From positions 1,816,957 to 1,880,956 of the forward strand of contig NZ_LN869529.1 in NCBI RefSeq assembly GCF_001244995.1: 64,000 nt of DNA, in the 5' to 3' direction. The DNA is from Intestinimonas massiliensis (ex Afouda et al. 2020) (GTDB lineage Bacteria > Bacillota > Clostridia > Oscillospirales > Oscillospiraceae). The notes beneath the pieces were generated by a model, which was not told where the DNA came from, made no database searches, and was given only the letters and a program-made list of their open reading frames with translations. Below are positions 16,404-25,182 of this stretch, in pieces. Numbering within the stretch: position 1 is the first letter of the stretch; every line of letters starts with the position of its first letter. Both the position numbers and the translations under genes were made by a program.

Positions 16404-16440
16404 AAGAGAAGCCGTCGTCCTGCCAACGCCGGCTTCTCTT
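16404..16440 (-). terminator. Terminator hairpin between eamA and merR 2
   Basis: Arms AAGAGAAGCCG (16404-16414) and CGGCTTCTCTT (16430-16440) lie between two convergent genes and probably serve both. Confidence 0.65.
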
Positions 16441-16443
16441 GGT

Positions 16444-17370
16444 TTAGATGGCGTTCTCCTCCATCGGCCTTTGGGGTGGCCGTTTCTTCCCCTGCTTCTC
16501 TTCTCTGCGCTCCGTCTCCTGGACCGGAATAATAATTTTGGTGATATGTTCTTCTTCCTTGTTGACATCCACCGGGGAGACGATGTATTCCTCCGAGATG
16601 GGGCCGGCCACCTCATAGCCATGCTCGGAAAGCCATTTGATCGTCTTGACATGGCTCTGGATGATCTCTTCGTTTCGGCCGATATGCAGGGCGGTCACCG
16701 CCCGGAAGCCGCCGAACTGCTTGAAAATGGGCAAGTCCTGGTGTTCGTTTACCTCGATGCTGATCTCCAGGTCGCAGTCCACCTTAAAAAACTGCTCCAG
16801 CGGTTTGTTGTGATAGGTCAGGATCACCGGCCCTTTTACCCGCAGATTGTGCTTGGATACCATCTTGAACAGTTCAAACCATCGGTCTACCGACACGTCG
16901 CTGTTTTTATAGTTCTTCTTGATCCGCCGGGTAAACAGCACCTCGCAGGCTGGGATGTCCTCCACCTGTATCTCCTCCGTGCTCCAGCTCTCCCGCCCCG
17001 CCGACAGTACGGTCTGCCCCCTGGCCAGACGGTTGAGCAGGGTCTGTCCCTCCTCGTACTGACCGTTCAGCGTCTCGATGGTCTGGCCGATCTCCTCCAG
17101 CCGCGCCTGGATGCTTCGGGTCATTGCCGCCGTATCCTGTCCGCAGACAATCTCCCGGACCTCCTTCAGCGGAATGCCCAGCAGCTTTAATTTCCGGATG
17201 ATGAACAGCGTCAGCAGCTGCTCCTGGGAGTAGTAGCGGTAATGATTGTCGTCCTTCCGGTGACTCGGGACCAAAAGGCCGATCTTATCATAATACCGCA
17301 GGGTCCTGACAGGGACGTTGCACAACGTGGACACCTTGCCGATGGAGTATTGATTTTTTTCCTCTGCCAT
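16444..17370 (-). CDS. MerR-family regulator with GyrI-like effector domain (2)
   Basis: A 308-residue paralogue of the regulator at 14.4 kb, with the same architecture. The MerR HTH (YSIGKVSTLCNVPVRTLRYYDKIGLL) is followed by HYRYYSQEQL, a coiled coil and a GyrI-like ligand domain ending in KIIIPVQE. A basic tail rich in Arg, Lys and Gln (about 290-308) is extra. It is downstream of and co-directional with the complete ammonia-lyase gene, separated by a strong terminator. That two sibling regulators flank the lyase genes suggests they respond to related ligands. Confidence 0.85.
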   Translation of the reverse strand: MAEEKNQYSIGKVSTLCNVPVRTLRYYDKIGLLVPSHRKDDNHYRYYSQEQLLTLFIIRKLKLLGIPLKEVREIVCGQDTAAMTRSIQARLEEIGQTIETLNGQYEEGQTLLNRLARGQTVLSAGRESWSTEEIQVEDIPACEVLFTRRIKKNYKNSDVSVDRWFELFKMVSKHNLRVKGPVILTYHNKPLEQFFKVDCDLEISIEVNEHQDLPIFKQFGGFRAVTALHIGRNEEIIQSHVKTIKWLSEHGYEVAGPISEEYIVSPVDVNKEEEHITKIIIPVQETERREEKQGKKRPPQRPMEENAI

Positions 17371-17467
17371 ACCGTCTCGTCCTTTCGACGTTTAATTTCC
17401 TTGTTTTTCCAGTATAGCACAATCGTTCCATGCGCACAACGGCTTTTTTATGCCGGACGCTGTCCGT

Positions 17468-17509
17468 ATAAAAAGAAAGAGCGGACCGCGGTCCGCTCTT
17501 TCTTTTTAT
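17468..17509. terminator. Strong bidirectional terminator after acl
   Basis: Twenty-base perfect inverted repeats with a 2-nt loop (17468-17487 and 17490-17509) and T/A flanks end the ammonia-lyase message. Confidence 0.85.
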
Positions 17510-17514
17510 GAAAC

Positions 17515-17967
17515 TTACTCGCCGCGATGCTTTCGGTTGCTGTAAGAGGACTCGGTGGGTCCGCGCTGGTCCTTTTTGGCGATGAACAGGCTGCCGGTGG
17601 CGGTGCCGCACAGAATGGGAGGCTCGCAGGCGGTGGCGGCCGTATGCGCGATGCCGGTCATGTCGGCGCCGGTGCGGTCCAGCATGGTGGCAACCTTCCA
17701 GGCCTCAAACTTGCACTTGTAGGACTGGTTGCCGACCTCGATGATCTCGCCGGTATACTCCATGAAGTCGCCCTCGTAGACGGGGGCCGTGAACTTGATG
17801 TCCTCATAGCCCAGGAACAGGGAGATGTCGCCGTCCACATAGACCATCAGCTCGGTGCCGACGTCGCCCCACTGATTCACGATACGGGCGCCGTTCACCA
17901 GCCCGCCCACATAGTGACAGTCCTTGGAGCTCATCATCAGATGATGTACGACTTTCTTACCAACCAT
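17515..17967 (-). CDS. acl: Beta-alanyl-CoA:ammonia lyase-like hotdog enzyme
   Basis: The 150-residue protein looks like the Clostridium propionicum beta-alanyl-CoA:ammonia lyases (Acl) and the lysine-pathway 3-aminobutyryl-CoA lyase (Kal). Shared elements are HYVGGLVNGARIVNQWGDVG, YVDGDISLFLGYEDI, APVYEGDFMEY and the C-terminal FIAKKDQRGPTESS. The enzyme removes ammonia from a beta-aminoacyl-CoA to give the enoyl-CoA, acryloyl-CoA in the Acl case. It carries every motif that paralogues A and B each only half retain. SD AAAGGAGG precedes ATG. It is monocistronic, with MerR 2 downstream. The exact substrate (beta-alanine or 3-aminobutyrate) is not settled by sequence. Confidence 0.82.
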   Translation of the reverse strand: MVGKKVVHHLMMSSKDCHYVGGLVNGARIVNQWGDVGTELMVYVDGDISLFLGYEDIKFTAPVYEGDFMEYTGEIIEVGNQSYKCKFEAWKVATMLDRTGADMTGIAHTAATACEPPILCGTATGSLFIAKKDQRGPTESSYSNRKHRGE

Positions 17968-18565
17968 TGTTAAGATCCTCCTTTTAATTATGTGAGTTTT
18001 TTGCGCCTGGAAAGGTTTGTTTTCCTTTTCTCAACCTGTCACTTATTTTAGGAGATACCCTAAATGGATGGTCAACCGGAAGATGAAAAAAAGTTTTCCG
18101 CAAAACGGGCCCAAAAGTCAAAAAGGTTCCGTATGGGGGAGGGTTTTCATTTTTCCGATTCTTGCCGCCTTTGCCCGCAAAACAGGTACATTCAGCCAAA
18201 TGGACGGCCAATTCTGCCCCTGTATCTTGTGTCTTTCCATAATTTTATGGCAGGGTTTTTTGCTGACTTCCCATATGACCCGTTTTCCGTTCTCACATCC
18301 CTTCCGTCCCGGAGCAGGGCCCTGGGTGCAGCGGTCATGGCCGCCGAGGCTGTCTTGGTCCTGCGTGGCTCTTGCTTCATGCTGCCGGAGTGCGTCCTCC
18401 TGGCCCCCGGCTCCGCCCCCCACCTGGTCCTGCTGAAATAGCCCGCCGCCTTTCCACGTTTTTCCTTTTCCATCCATCCGGTCAGCCACATTCCGACTAT
18501 ATATTTCCATTTATTGGATTATACTGTCTCTACTACCTTTCGGGATACATAGGAGGAGACAGACC
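17968..18565. other. 598-bp region with no convincing gene
   Basis: It lies between the acl start and spoIIE. Near the left edge are the acl SD and an AT-rich stretch with GGAAA/TTTCC arms that could hold its promoter. A 125-codon open frame at 18064-18441 (+) follows AGGAG, but its composition is unconvincing and I do not recognise it. Just before spoIIE there is a TATACT hexamer and the SD AGGAGGAG. No tRNA or riboswitch was recognised. Confidence 0.5.
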
Positions 18566-20923
18566 ATGGCGGCAAACGGAGGATTGAAAATGAAAGCGGC
18601 CCGGGCCCGGGAGGACCTGGCTCGGACGGGACGGCTGGTGCTGCGGGCGCCGGCGCTGGTCCGGGGAGCGGAGTGCGCCATCCGCTTCCTGCTGGGGGCC
18701 ATGCTGGCCGGTGCGGAGATCTTCGGCGGCTGGGCCCCCTTCGGTCTGGCGCTGGTGGGCTGCTCCGGTTCGGGGCTGGACGGCTTCTGCGCCCTGGTGG
18801 GGGCGGCCTTCGGCTACCTGTCCTTTCTAGGGCTCACGGCGGGACTGCGCTACGTGGCGGCGGCGATTCTCATCTTTTCGGTGTCCTTTGCCTTCTACGA
18901 TATCCGGCTCTACAAGCGGGTGTGGTTCATGCCCCTGGTGTCCTCCCTTCTCAACGGCGCCACCGGCTTCGTCTACCTGGCGGACAGCCGGTGGGACGCC
19001 CCCCAGGTCATCTTTTTCGGCACCGAGCTGCTGCTCACCGGGGCGGCCTGTTACTTCTACCGGGTGGCCTTCTCCCCCTGGACGGGCAGGCGGGAGGAGG
19101 GGAGCCTCTCCTCCCGGCAGGTCATCAGCCTGATGATCCTGGCGGGCACCGTCCTCATCTCCCTGGCCCAGTTCACCATTCTGGGGGACCTGATCTCCCT
19201 GGGCCGCATCGCCGCCGCCCTGGGCGTAATGGTGATCGCCTCCCAGGGGGGGCTGGAGATCGGGGCTGCCGCCGGGGTGGCCGCCGGGCTGTGCATGGAT
19301 ATCGCCGTGGGGGCTCCTGGAGCCTGCACCGTCTCCTTCGGCCTGTCGGGGCTGGTGACGGGCATGTTCTGCCGGCAGGGCCGGCTCTTGGCCGCCGTGG
19401 CCTATATCCTGACCAACGCCGTCACGGTGCTGTGGAGCTGGGAGGCGGGCCTCCGCCTGGCCCTGCTGTACGAAGTGTTCGCCGCCTCGGTGCTCTTCCT
19501 GCTGCTGCCGGACAAGCTCACCCGCCGGGTGGGGGCCCTGCTGACCCGCGAGGGGTCGTCCGACACGGCGGACCGGGCCATGGCCTATGTGCGCAGCAAG
19601 CTTCTGGAGACCTCCGGGGCCTTTCAGGAGCTCTACGCCACCCTGCGCAGCTCCTTCCGCCGGCCCGGTCCCAACGACGGCAACACCGCCGCCATCTTCG
19701 ACCGGGCGGCGGGCCGGGTGTGCCGCCGCTGCGCGCTGCGGGACGCTTGCTGGCAGCGGGACTATGTCTCTACCTTCAACGCTCTCAATGACGCCCTGCC
19801 CGCCATGGTAGACCGGGGCCGGGGCCAGGCTTCGGATTTTCCCCTCCATTTCACCAGCCGCTGTCTGCACTTTCCCCAGTTCCTCTCCGCTGCCAACGAG
19901 GAGCTCACCGCCCTGCTCGCCCGCCGCCAGTACCAGGCCCGGCTCCAGGAGAGCCGGGGGGCGGTGTGCCGCCAGTACGCCGAGCTGGCCCATGTCCTGG
20001 GAAATGCGGCGGCGGAGCTGTCCGCCGAGCTGGTCCCCGACCCGGCCCGGGAAAAGAAGCTACGAGGCCACCTCACCGCCCTGGGCCTGGAGGGAAACGC
20101 CAGCGTCTACTACGACGAGGCGGGGCACCTGCGGGCCGAGCTGGAGGGCCCCGACCTGTCCGCCCTGACGGAGCCCAAGGAGCGCAAGGCCCTCTCCGCC
20201 CTGCTGGGACTTCCCCTGCGGGAGCCCGAGTATACCGGCAGCGGAGCGCTGGACAAGGTGGTGTTCACCCAGGCCGAGCCTCTGATGGCGGTGGCGGGGG
20301 TGGCCGCCCGGCAGAAGGACGGCGAGACGGTGAGCGGCGACGCGGGGGCCTGGTTCCGCACCGACGCGGGGCTTCTGTATATCCTGCTGTGCGACGGCAT
20401 GGGCAGCGGGCCGGAGGCCAGCCGGGAGAGCAGCACGGCCATCCGGCTGCTGGAGCGTTTTTTGAAGGCGGGGGTAGAGGCGGAGGCTGCCCTGCGCACC
20501 CTGAACTCCGCTTTGGCCCTGCGGGGCGAAGAGGAGGGGGGCTTCACCACGGTGGATCTGCTCCAGATCGACCTGTTTACCGGCCAGTCGGCCCTCTACA
20601 AATTCGGCGCCGCCCCCACCTATGTCCGCAAGGGGGACACGGTGAGCAAGCTGTCCGGCAGCGCGCTGCCCGCGGGCCTGGTGGACGGGGACGGGGTATC
20701 CCCCGACGTGACCCGGCTGGACCTGGAGGCGGGGGACACGGTGGTGCTGGTCAGCGACGGGGTGACCGGCGGACGGCCGGACCTGTGGCTGCGGGAGACA
20801 GTGTCAGCCTTCGGCGGGGAGAGTCCCAAGGATCTGGCCCGCTCCCTTATCGACGCCCAGGAGGCGCCTGGCTCCGACGACCGCACCGCCCTGGTGGTGC
20901 GGCTGGAGCGCCGAAAGCTCTAG
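18566..20923 (+). CDS. spoIIE: Stage II sporulation protein E, serine phosphatase
   Basis: A 785-residue protein with about ten N-terminal transmembrane helices (residues 40-325), a central coiled regulatory region containing a cysteine cluster (GRVCRRCALRDACWQ), and a C-terminal PP2C phosphatase domain (about 560-785). The PP2C domain has the metal-site motifs LLCDGMGSGPEASRES, TVDLLQIDLFTG and VSDGV. SpoIIE dephosphorylates SpoIIAA, releasing sigma F in the forespore, and acts at the polar septum. Start after GGAGGAG. This gene marks the organism as a spore former. Length is close to the B. subtilis protein (827). Confidence 0.93.
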   Translation: MAANGGLKMKAARAREDLARTGRLVLRAPALVRGAECAIRFLLGAMLAGAEIFGGWAPFGLALVGCSGSGLDGFCALVGAAFGYLSFLGLTAGLRYVAAAILIFSVSFAFYDIRLYKRVWFMPLVSSLLNGATGFVYLADSRWDAPQVIFFGTELLLTGAACYFYRVAFSPWTGRREEGSLSSRQVISLMILAGTVLISLAQFTILGDLISLGRIAAALGVMVIASQGGLEIGAAAGVAAGLCMDIAVGAPGACTVSFGLSGLVTGMFCRQGRLLAAVAYILTNAVTVLWSWEAGLRLALLYEVFAASVLFLLLPDKLTRRVGALLTREGSSDTADRAMAYVRSKLLETSGAFQELYATLRSSFRRPGPNDGNTAAIFDRAAGRVCRRCALRDACWQRDYVSTFNALNDALPAMVDRGRGQASDFPLHFTSRCLHFPQFLSAANEELTALLARRQYQARLQESRGAVCRQYAELAHVLGNAAAELSAELVPDPAREKKLRGHLTALGLEGNASVYYDEAGHLRAELEGPDLSALTEPKERKALSALLGLPLREPEYTGSGALDKVVFTQAEPLMAVAGVAARQKDGETVSGDAGAWFRTDAGLLYILLCDGMGSGPEASRESSTAIRLLERFLKAGVEAEAALRTLNSALALRGEEEGGFTTVDLLQIDLFTGQSALYKFGAAPTYVRKGDTVSKLSGSALPAGLVDGDGVSPDVTRLDLEAGDTVVLVSDGVTGGRPDLWLRETVSAFGGESPKDLARSLIDAQEAPGSDDRTALVVRLERRKL

Positions 20924-20927
20924 AATT

Positions 20928-20966
20928 AAGGACCGCCCCGGATGCGTGCATCCAGGGCGGTCCTTG
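20928..20966. terminator. Terminator between convergent spoIIE and DUF1576 genes
   Basis: Arms around AAGGACCGCCC and GGGCGGTCCTT form a hairpin that overlaps the ends of both genes and is flanked by AAT/ATT pairs. Confidence 0.8.
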
Positions 20967-20968
20967 AT

Positions 20969-22324
20969 TCAAATAAATTCCTGGGGCGGGCCGGGCTCCC
21001 GTTCGGGGTCGGGGGGCTGGTCCCGCTCGGTGGGCTCCGGAGAGTCCTCCTGGAAGATACGGGCCTCGTCCCGCTGCTGCAGGTCCGGATTGCGGCGGCG
21101 GGCGACGGCGGTGATGGTGGGATAGAGCACGATGGCCACCAGGCCGCCGGAAAAGCCGTTGTTGTAGAGGTTCACCCCCATGTGGACCACACCGGCCTGG
21201 AGCACCACGGCGGAGTGGAGGAACCCGGCCAGCACGCCGTAGGGCCAGCCAAAGACCCCGGCGATGGGGGCCAGGGTGGTGCCGAAGAGGCCGGCGAGCT
21301 GAAGGGCAGGAGAGTTGACATTGTAGTGGAGGAAGGTGCCGCCGAGAGAGACGCCGCACATGACGGGCAGGATGTTGGCGGCGTGCTTGCCGTAGGCGGA
21401 AAATCCGATGACGGTGAGGATGCCGCCCAGGGTGGCGCCGTTCAGGTCGCCCCCGATGAGCAGGATGTACGCGGTGGCCACCAGGCCGTTGACCCCCATG
21501 TTGATGAGGACGGGGGCAGCGCCGAACATACGCAGGTAGTCGCTGGGGGCACGGCCGGAGGTAAGGAGCAGGCGGCGGTAGCCGGCCCATGCGGCCCAGG
21601 CGGGCTTGCCGCACAGGAACAATCCTGAAAAAATGAGAACGCCGCACAGGATGCACAGGGCCGCGGTGAATTTCGTGTTGTAGCCGGTGGCCCAGTACAT
21701 GACCTTCTCGGGGGAGTCTCCAGCGGCGGTGAGGATGGGGACGATCATCATAGCCAGCATGCCGCAGGCAAAGCCCATGTTATAGAGGTTCATGCCGTTC
21801 TGGACCTTGTAGGTATAGGCCGACAGAGAGGGCAGCACACCTCCGATGACCATGCCCATGAGGACGCCCACCAGGAGGTTGGCGTGCTGGCTGCCCAGAG
21901 CCATGTAGCTGATGAGGGGCGACAGGGCGGTGGCCATAAGGGCCACATTGACGTGCTGACCAAAGGGCTCCCTGCGGCGCCTGGCATAGGTCCAGGTGCC
22001 CAGGATGATGGGCCAGATGTTGGCAATGTTCTTGCCGAAGAGGGAAAAGCCGGACATCAGGCCGATGAGGGCAATGGTGAAGCCGTTGAGGGGGTCTTTG
22101 CAGAGATAGAGGATGACGGTGCTGACCAGAGTCACCAGGGCGGAGTTGACCAAGGCGGCCCCCGGTCCGGCGATCTGGACATAGTCGGTGATGAGCACAT
22201 CCTGCATCGTGATGATTTTGACCAGTCCCGGCAGGATGTTGGCCGGATGGTCCAGAATCACCGCCGTCAGCAGCTCAGCAGCGATAAACAGCAGGATAAA
22301 TTTATACATTTTCTGGTATCGCAT
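20969..22324 (-). CDS. DUF1576-type multi-pass membrane protein
   Basis: A 451-residue integral membrane protein with about 11-12 hydrophobic helices and glycine-rich loops (GFSLFGKNIANIWPIILGTW, and GFSAYGKHAANILPVMCGV). The two copies of the pattern GF S.(F/Y) GK..ANI .P indicate an internal duplication, as in many secondary transporters. I recognise it as the DUF1576 family, which has no assigned function; assignment is from memory. The start is ATG 22322-22324. A short acidic, proline-rich cytoplasmic tail follows the last helix. It lies 50 bases after ribF on the same strand and may be the last gene of the translation operon. Confidence 0.7.
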   Translation of the reverse strand: MRYQKMYKFILLFIAAELLTAVILDHPANILPGLVKIITMQDVLITDYVQIAGPGAALVNSALVTLVSTVILYLCKDPLNGFTIALIGLMSGFSLFGKNIANIWPIILGTWTYARRRREPFGQHVNVALMATALSPLISYMALGSQHANLLVGVLMGMVIGGVLPSLSAYTYKVQNGMNLYNMGFACGMLAMMIVPILTAAGDSPEKVMYWATGYNTKFTAALCILCGVLIFSGLFLCGKPAWAAWAGYRRLLLTSGRAPSDYLRMFGAAPVLINMGVNGLVATAYILLIGGDLNGATLGGILTVIGFSAYGKHAANILPVMCGVSLGGTFLHYNVNSPALQLAGLFGTTLAPIAGVFGWPYGVLAGFLHSAVVLQAGVVHMGVNLYNNGFSGGLVAIVLYPTITAVARRRNPDLQQRDEARIFQEDSPEPTERDQPPDPEREPGPPQEFI

Positions 22325-22373
22325 GGAGCGGGTCCCCCCTCTTACCTGTGGGATGCCAGAGTCCGGCGCCTTT

Positions 22374-23282
22374 TTATTGCGCCTTGAATGCGGCAAAGTA
22401 ATCTCGCGTCTGCTGGGCGTTGCGCATGACCTCTTCCCGCAGGGCGTCCAGGGAGGGGAACTTTCGCTCCCCCCGCAGGCGCCGGAAGAATTCCATGCGG
22501 ATGGTCTGCCCGTACAGGTCGCCTTGGAAATCCAAAATATAGCCCTCCACGCTGACGGAGTCCCCGTCGTCCACGGTGGGGCGCATGCCGATGTTGGTCA
22601 CCGCCGGGCGGCTGTCCCCGTTCTCAAACCACACCCGGGTGGCGTACACCCCGTAGGCCGGCACCAGCACGCCGGGGGGAAAGTGGAGATTCACCGTGGG
22701 GAAGCCCAGGGTGGAGCCCAGCTTCTTGCCGTGGGCCACCCGGTCGGTAAGCACGTGGGGGTGGCCCAAAAATGCGTCGGCCCGCTCCATCTCGCCCTGG
22801 GCGATGAGGGTGCGGATGTAGGTGGAGGAGATGGTGATCCCCTCCTTTTCGATCTTAGGGATGATGTCGCAGCCCACCCCCAGCGCGGCGCATTTCTCTG
22901 CCAGGCGCCGGGGATTGCCCTCCCCCTTGTAGCCGAAATGGAAATCGTGGCCGGCCACCACATGGACAGCCCCCTGCTCCTTCACCAGGTATTCCGTGAT
23001 GAAGTCCTCCCAGGGCATCCGCATCATGCTGTCGAAGTGGGCCACGATAATCTCCCGAATGCCGTACAGGCGGCGCATCAGATCGGCCCGGTCGGCCGCC
23101 GAGTTGATCAGCGGCGTGACCGCCCCGGTGATGCGGCTGCCCGGATGGGCGTCGAATGTAAAAGCGGTGGGGACCGCCTCCAGCGCGGCGGCCTTCTCCC
23201 GCACCCGGCTCAGCAGAGCGCCGTGGCCGGTGTGTACCCCGTCAAAAAAGCCCAGGGCGATGACTCGTTTGGTATCGTTCAA
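22374..23282 (-). CDS. ribF: Bifunctional riboflavin kinase/FAD synthetase
   Basis: A 302-residue enzyme making FMN and FAD from riboflavin. The N-terminal adenylyltransferase domain has VIALGFFDGVHTGH, and AGHDFHFGYKGEG with ISSTYIR. The C-terminal kinase domain has GFPTVNLHFPPG, YGVYATRVW and VTNIGMRPTV. TTG 23280-23282 is chosen as start because GAGGG stands 7 nt upstream and the family begins near here. It is downstream of truB in the usual Firmicutes order. Confidence 0.93.
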   Translation of the reverse strand: MNDTKRVIALGFFDGVHTGHGALLSRVREKAAALEAVPTAFTFDAHPGSRITGAVTPLINSAADRADLMRRLYGIREIIVAHFDSMMRMPWEDFITEYLVKEQGAVHVVAGHDFHFGYKGEGNPRRLAEKCAALGVGCDIIPKIEKEGITISSTYIRTLIAQGEMERADAFLGHPHVLTDRVAHGKKLGSTLGFPTVNLHFPPGVLVPAYGVYATRVWFENGDSRPAVTNIGMRPTVDDGDSVSVEGYILDFQGDLYGQTIRMEFFRRLRGERKFPSLDALREEVMRNAQQTRDYFAAFKAQ

Positions 23283-23319
23283 GGTCGTTCCCTCGTTTCT
23301 GTTGCAGATATCTGCGGGT

Positions 23320-24204
23320 TCAGACCTCATAAAAGCTCTTGATGGTCTTTAAGGTCCCCCGCTCCAGCCGGCCCAGCATGAGAAACGCCCCGCCCGGCCC
23401 GTAGACTCGGTAGGTACCGTCCCCCCCGGCGGCCCGGATGGACCCGCCGTTGCGAACCCGCTTCTCCCCCGCTTCGTCTACGGTGAGGGCGGGATAGCCG
23501 CCAAAGTAGGCGTCCACCGGGAGGAGCAGCCGCTCCGCCTCTCCCCGGTCCGCCGCGGCCAGCACATCCTCCAGCCGGACGGCCCGGTCCAGCCCAAACC
23601 CGGCGGCCTGGGTCCGCCGCAGCCCGGCCAGCGCCGCGCCGCAGCCCAGGGCCTGTCCCAAGTCGTGACACAAGGTGCGGATGTAGGTCCCCTTGGAGCA
23701 GAGCACCCGCAGCCGGTACTCCCCGGCCTCCGGGTCGCCCCCCTCCAGCAGCTCCAGGGCGTGAATGGTCACGGGCCGGGCCCTGCGCTCCACCTCCTTG
23801 CCCTTCCGGGCCAGCTCGTAGAGCTTCTTCCCCCCCACCTTGACGGCGGAGTACATGGGTGGCACCTGGAGGATCTCCCCCCGAAAGGGGGCCAGAGCGG
23901 CCTCCACCTCTGTCCGACCGGCGGTGACCGGTCTGGTCTCCAGCACAGTCCCGGTCCGATCCTGGGTATTGGTGATGACCCCCAGTTTTATATCCGCAAT
24001 ATATTCCTTATTGGACTCGCTGGCGAACTCCACCGCCCGGGTGGCCCGGCCCACAAAGACGGGGAGCACCCCTGTGGCCATGGGGTCCAGGGTCCCGGCG
24101 TGGCCGATGCGCTTTTCGTGGAAGGCCCCCCGCAGCTTGGCGCAGACGTCCATGCTGGTCCACTCGGAGGGCTTGTCGATGACAAGAATACCGTTAGCCG
24201 CCAT
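23320..24204 (-). CDS. truB: tRNA pseudouridine-55 synthase
   Basis: The 294-residue enzyme converts U55 to pseudouridine in the T-loop of tRNAs. Motifs seen: GILVIDKPSEWTSMDV, KRIGHAGTLDPMATGVLPV with the catalytic Asp of the GTLD signature, and the S1/PUA-side RVLCSKGTYIRTLCHDLG. It overlaps the end of nrnA by 11 bases, showing tight coupling in the operon. Confidence 0.95.
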   Translation of the reverse strand: MAANGILVIDKPSEWTSMDVCAKLRGAFHEKRIGHAGTLDPMATGVLPVFVGRATRAVEFASESNKEYIADIKLGVITNTQDRTGTVLETRPVTAGRTEVEAALAPFRGEILQVPPMYSAVKVGGKKLYELARKGKEVERRARPVTIHALELLEGGDPEAGEYRLRVLCSKGTYIRTLCHDLGQALGCGAALAGLRRTQAAGFGLDRAVRLEDVLAAADRGEAERLLLPVDAYFGGYPALTVDEAGEKRVRNGGSIRAAGGDGTYRVYGPGGAFLMLGRLERGTLKTIKSFYEV

Positions 24205-25147
24205 GCTGCACCGTCCGGATGGCCTTTAAGATCTCCCGCTTAGCGTCGTCCACGCCGCCCCAAACGGTGCATCCCGCTGCGGCGGCATGTCCGCCGCCCC
24301 CCAGCAGGGAGCAGACCCGGGTGGCGTTGAGCCCGCCGTCCACGGTGCGGACGGAGAGCTTGCACTCCCCGGGCTGGAGCTCCCGGATGGTGACGGAAGT
24401 CTCCACCCCCTCCAGTTGTCCCAGGAAGGCGGCGATGTCCTCGGCGTCCCGCTCATCGGCACCCAGCCTGGCCATGTCCTCCAGGGAGATGGCGGTGACC
24501 GCCAGCTTTCCCCCGTCGTAGAGGTCCATGTTGGCCACGATGAGGGCCTCCAGGCGGAAACGCTTGTAGCTCTTGGTGCGGAAGTGGCGCTTGTTGGCGG
24601 CCTGATAGTCAATGCCCGTCTCCATGAGGGCGGCGGCTACCCGGTGGGTGGCGGGCGTGGTGTTGCCGTACATGAAGCAGCCGGTGTCGGTGGACACGGC
24701 CACATAGAGGGGCAGGGCCGTCTCCGGCCGGAGCTGGCCCAGCTCCCGCACCACGTCGTACATCAGCTCGCCGCAGGCAGCCCTAGACGGGTCCACGCAG
24801 CTTTCTTTGGCAAAGCCCTCGTAGGAGGGGTGGTGGTCAAAGGCGAAGTCGATGCCCCGCTCCAGCCATCGCTCCCCCCGGGGGGTGAACAGTCCCCGCC
24901 CGGCGATGTCCACCGACACCACCACGTCCGGCTCCGCCTCGTCGGGGGCCAGATAGGGCTCCAGATAGGGGGCAAACAGGTCGGTGGCGTCCTCGTTGGG
25001 TAGGACCCAGGCGGTTTTTCCCAGGCCCCGCAGGGCGGCGCAGAGCCCCGCCGCACACCCCACCGTGTCCCCGTCGGGGCGGCGGTGGGTCAGGATGAGG
25101 ACGTGATCTCGCTGGTTCAGCCAGGCGGCTGCCTCTTGATAGTTCAT
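24194..25147 (-). CDS. nrnA: DHH-family nanoRNase/pAp phosphatase
   Basis: A 317-residue DHH/DHHA1 phosphoesterase that degrades short RNA oligomers and 3'-phosphoadenosine-5'-phosphate. Metal-binding motifs: LTHRRPDGDTVGCA, VVSVDIA, FDHHPSYEGFA and VAVSTDTGCFMYGNTT. The DHHA1 RNA-binding end has GGGGHAAAAGCTVWG. Gene order infB-rbfA-nrnA-truB-ribF is the standard Firmicutes arrangement, and spacing to rbfA is 35 bases. Confidence 0.93.
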   Translation of the reverse strand: MNYQEAAAWLNQRDHVLILTHRRPDGDTVGCAAGLCAALRGLGKTAWVLPNEDATDLFAPYLEPYLAPDEAEPDVVVSVDIAGRGLFTPRGERWLERGIDFAFDHHPSYEGFAKESCVDPSRAACGELMYDVVRELGQLRPETALPLYVAVSTDTGCFMYGNTTPATHRVAAALMETGIDYQAANKRHFRTKSYKRFRLEALIVANMDLYDGGKLAVTAISLEDMARLGADERDAEDIAAFLGQLEGVETSVTIRELQPGECKLSVRTVDGGLNATRVCSLLGGGGHAAAAGCTVWGGVDDAKREILKAIRTVQHGG

Positions 25148-25182
25148 GCTTATGTTCCCCTCACTCGCCTGCCTGCGGCGCT

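Noticed and set aside
18064-18441. A 125-codon open frame between acl and spoIIE
   Set aside because: It has a possible SD, but no recognisable motif, and the composition is like noncoding sequence.
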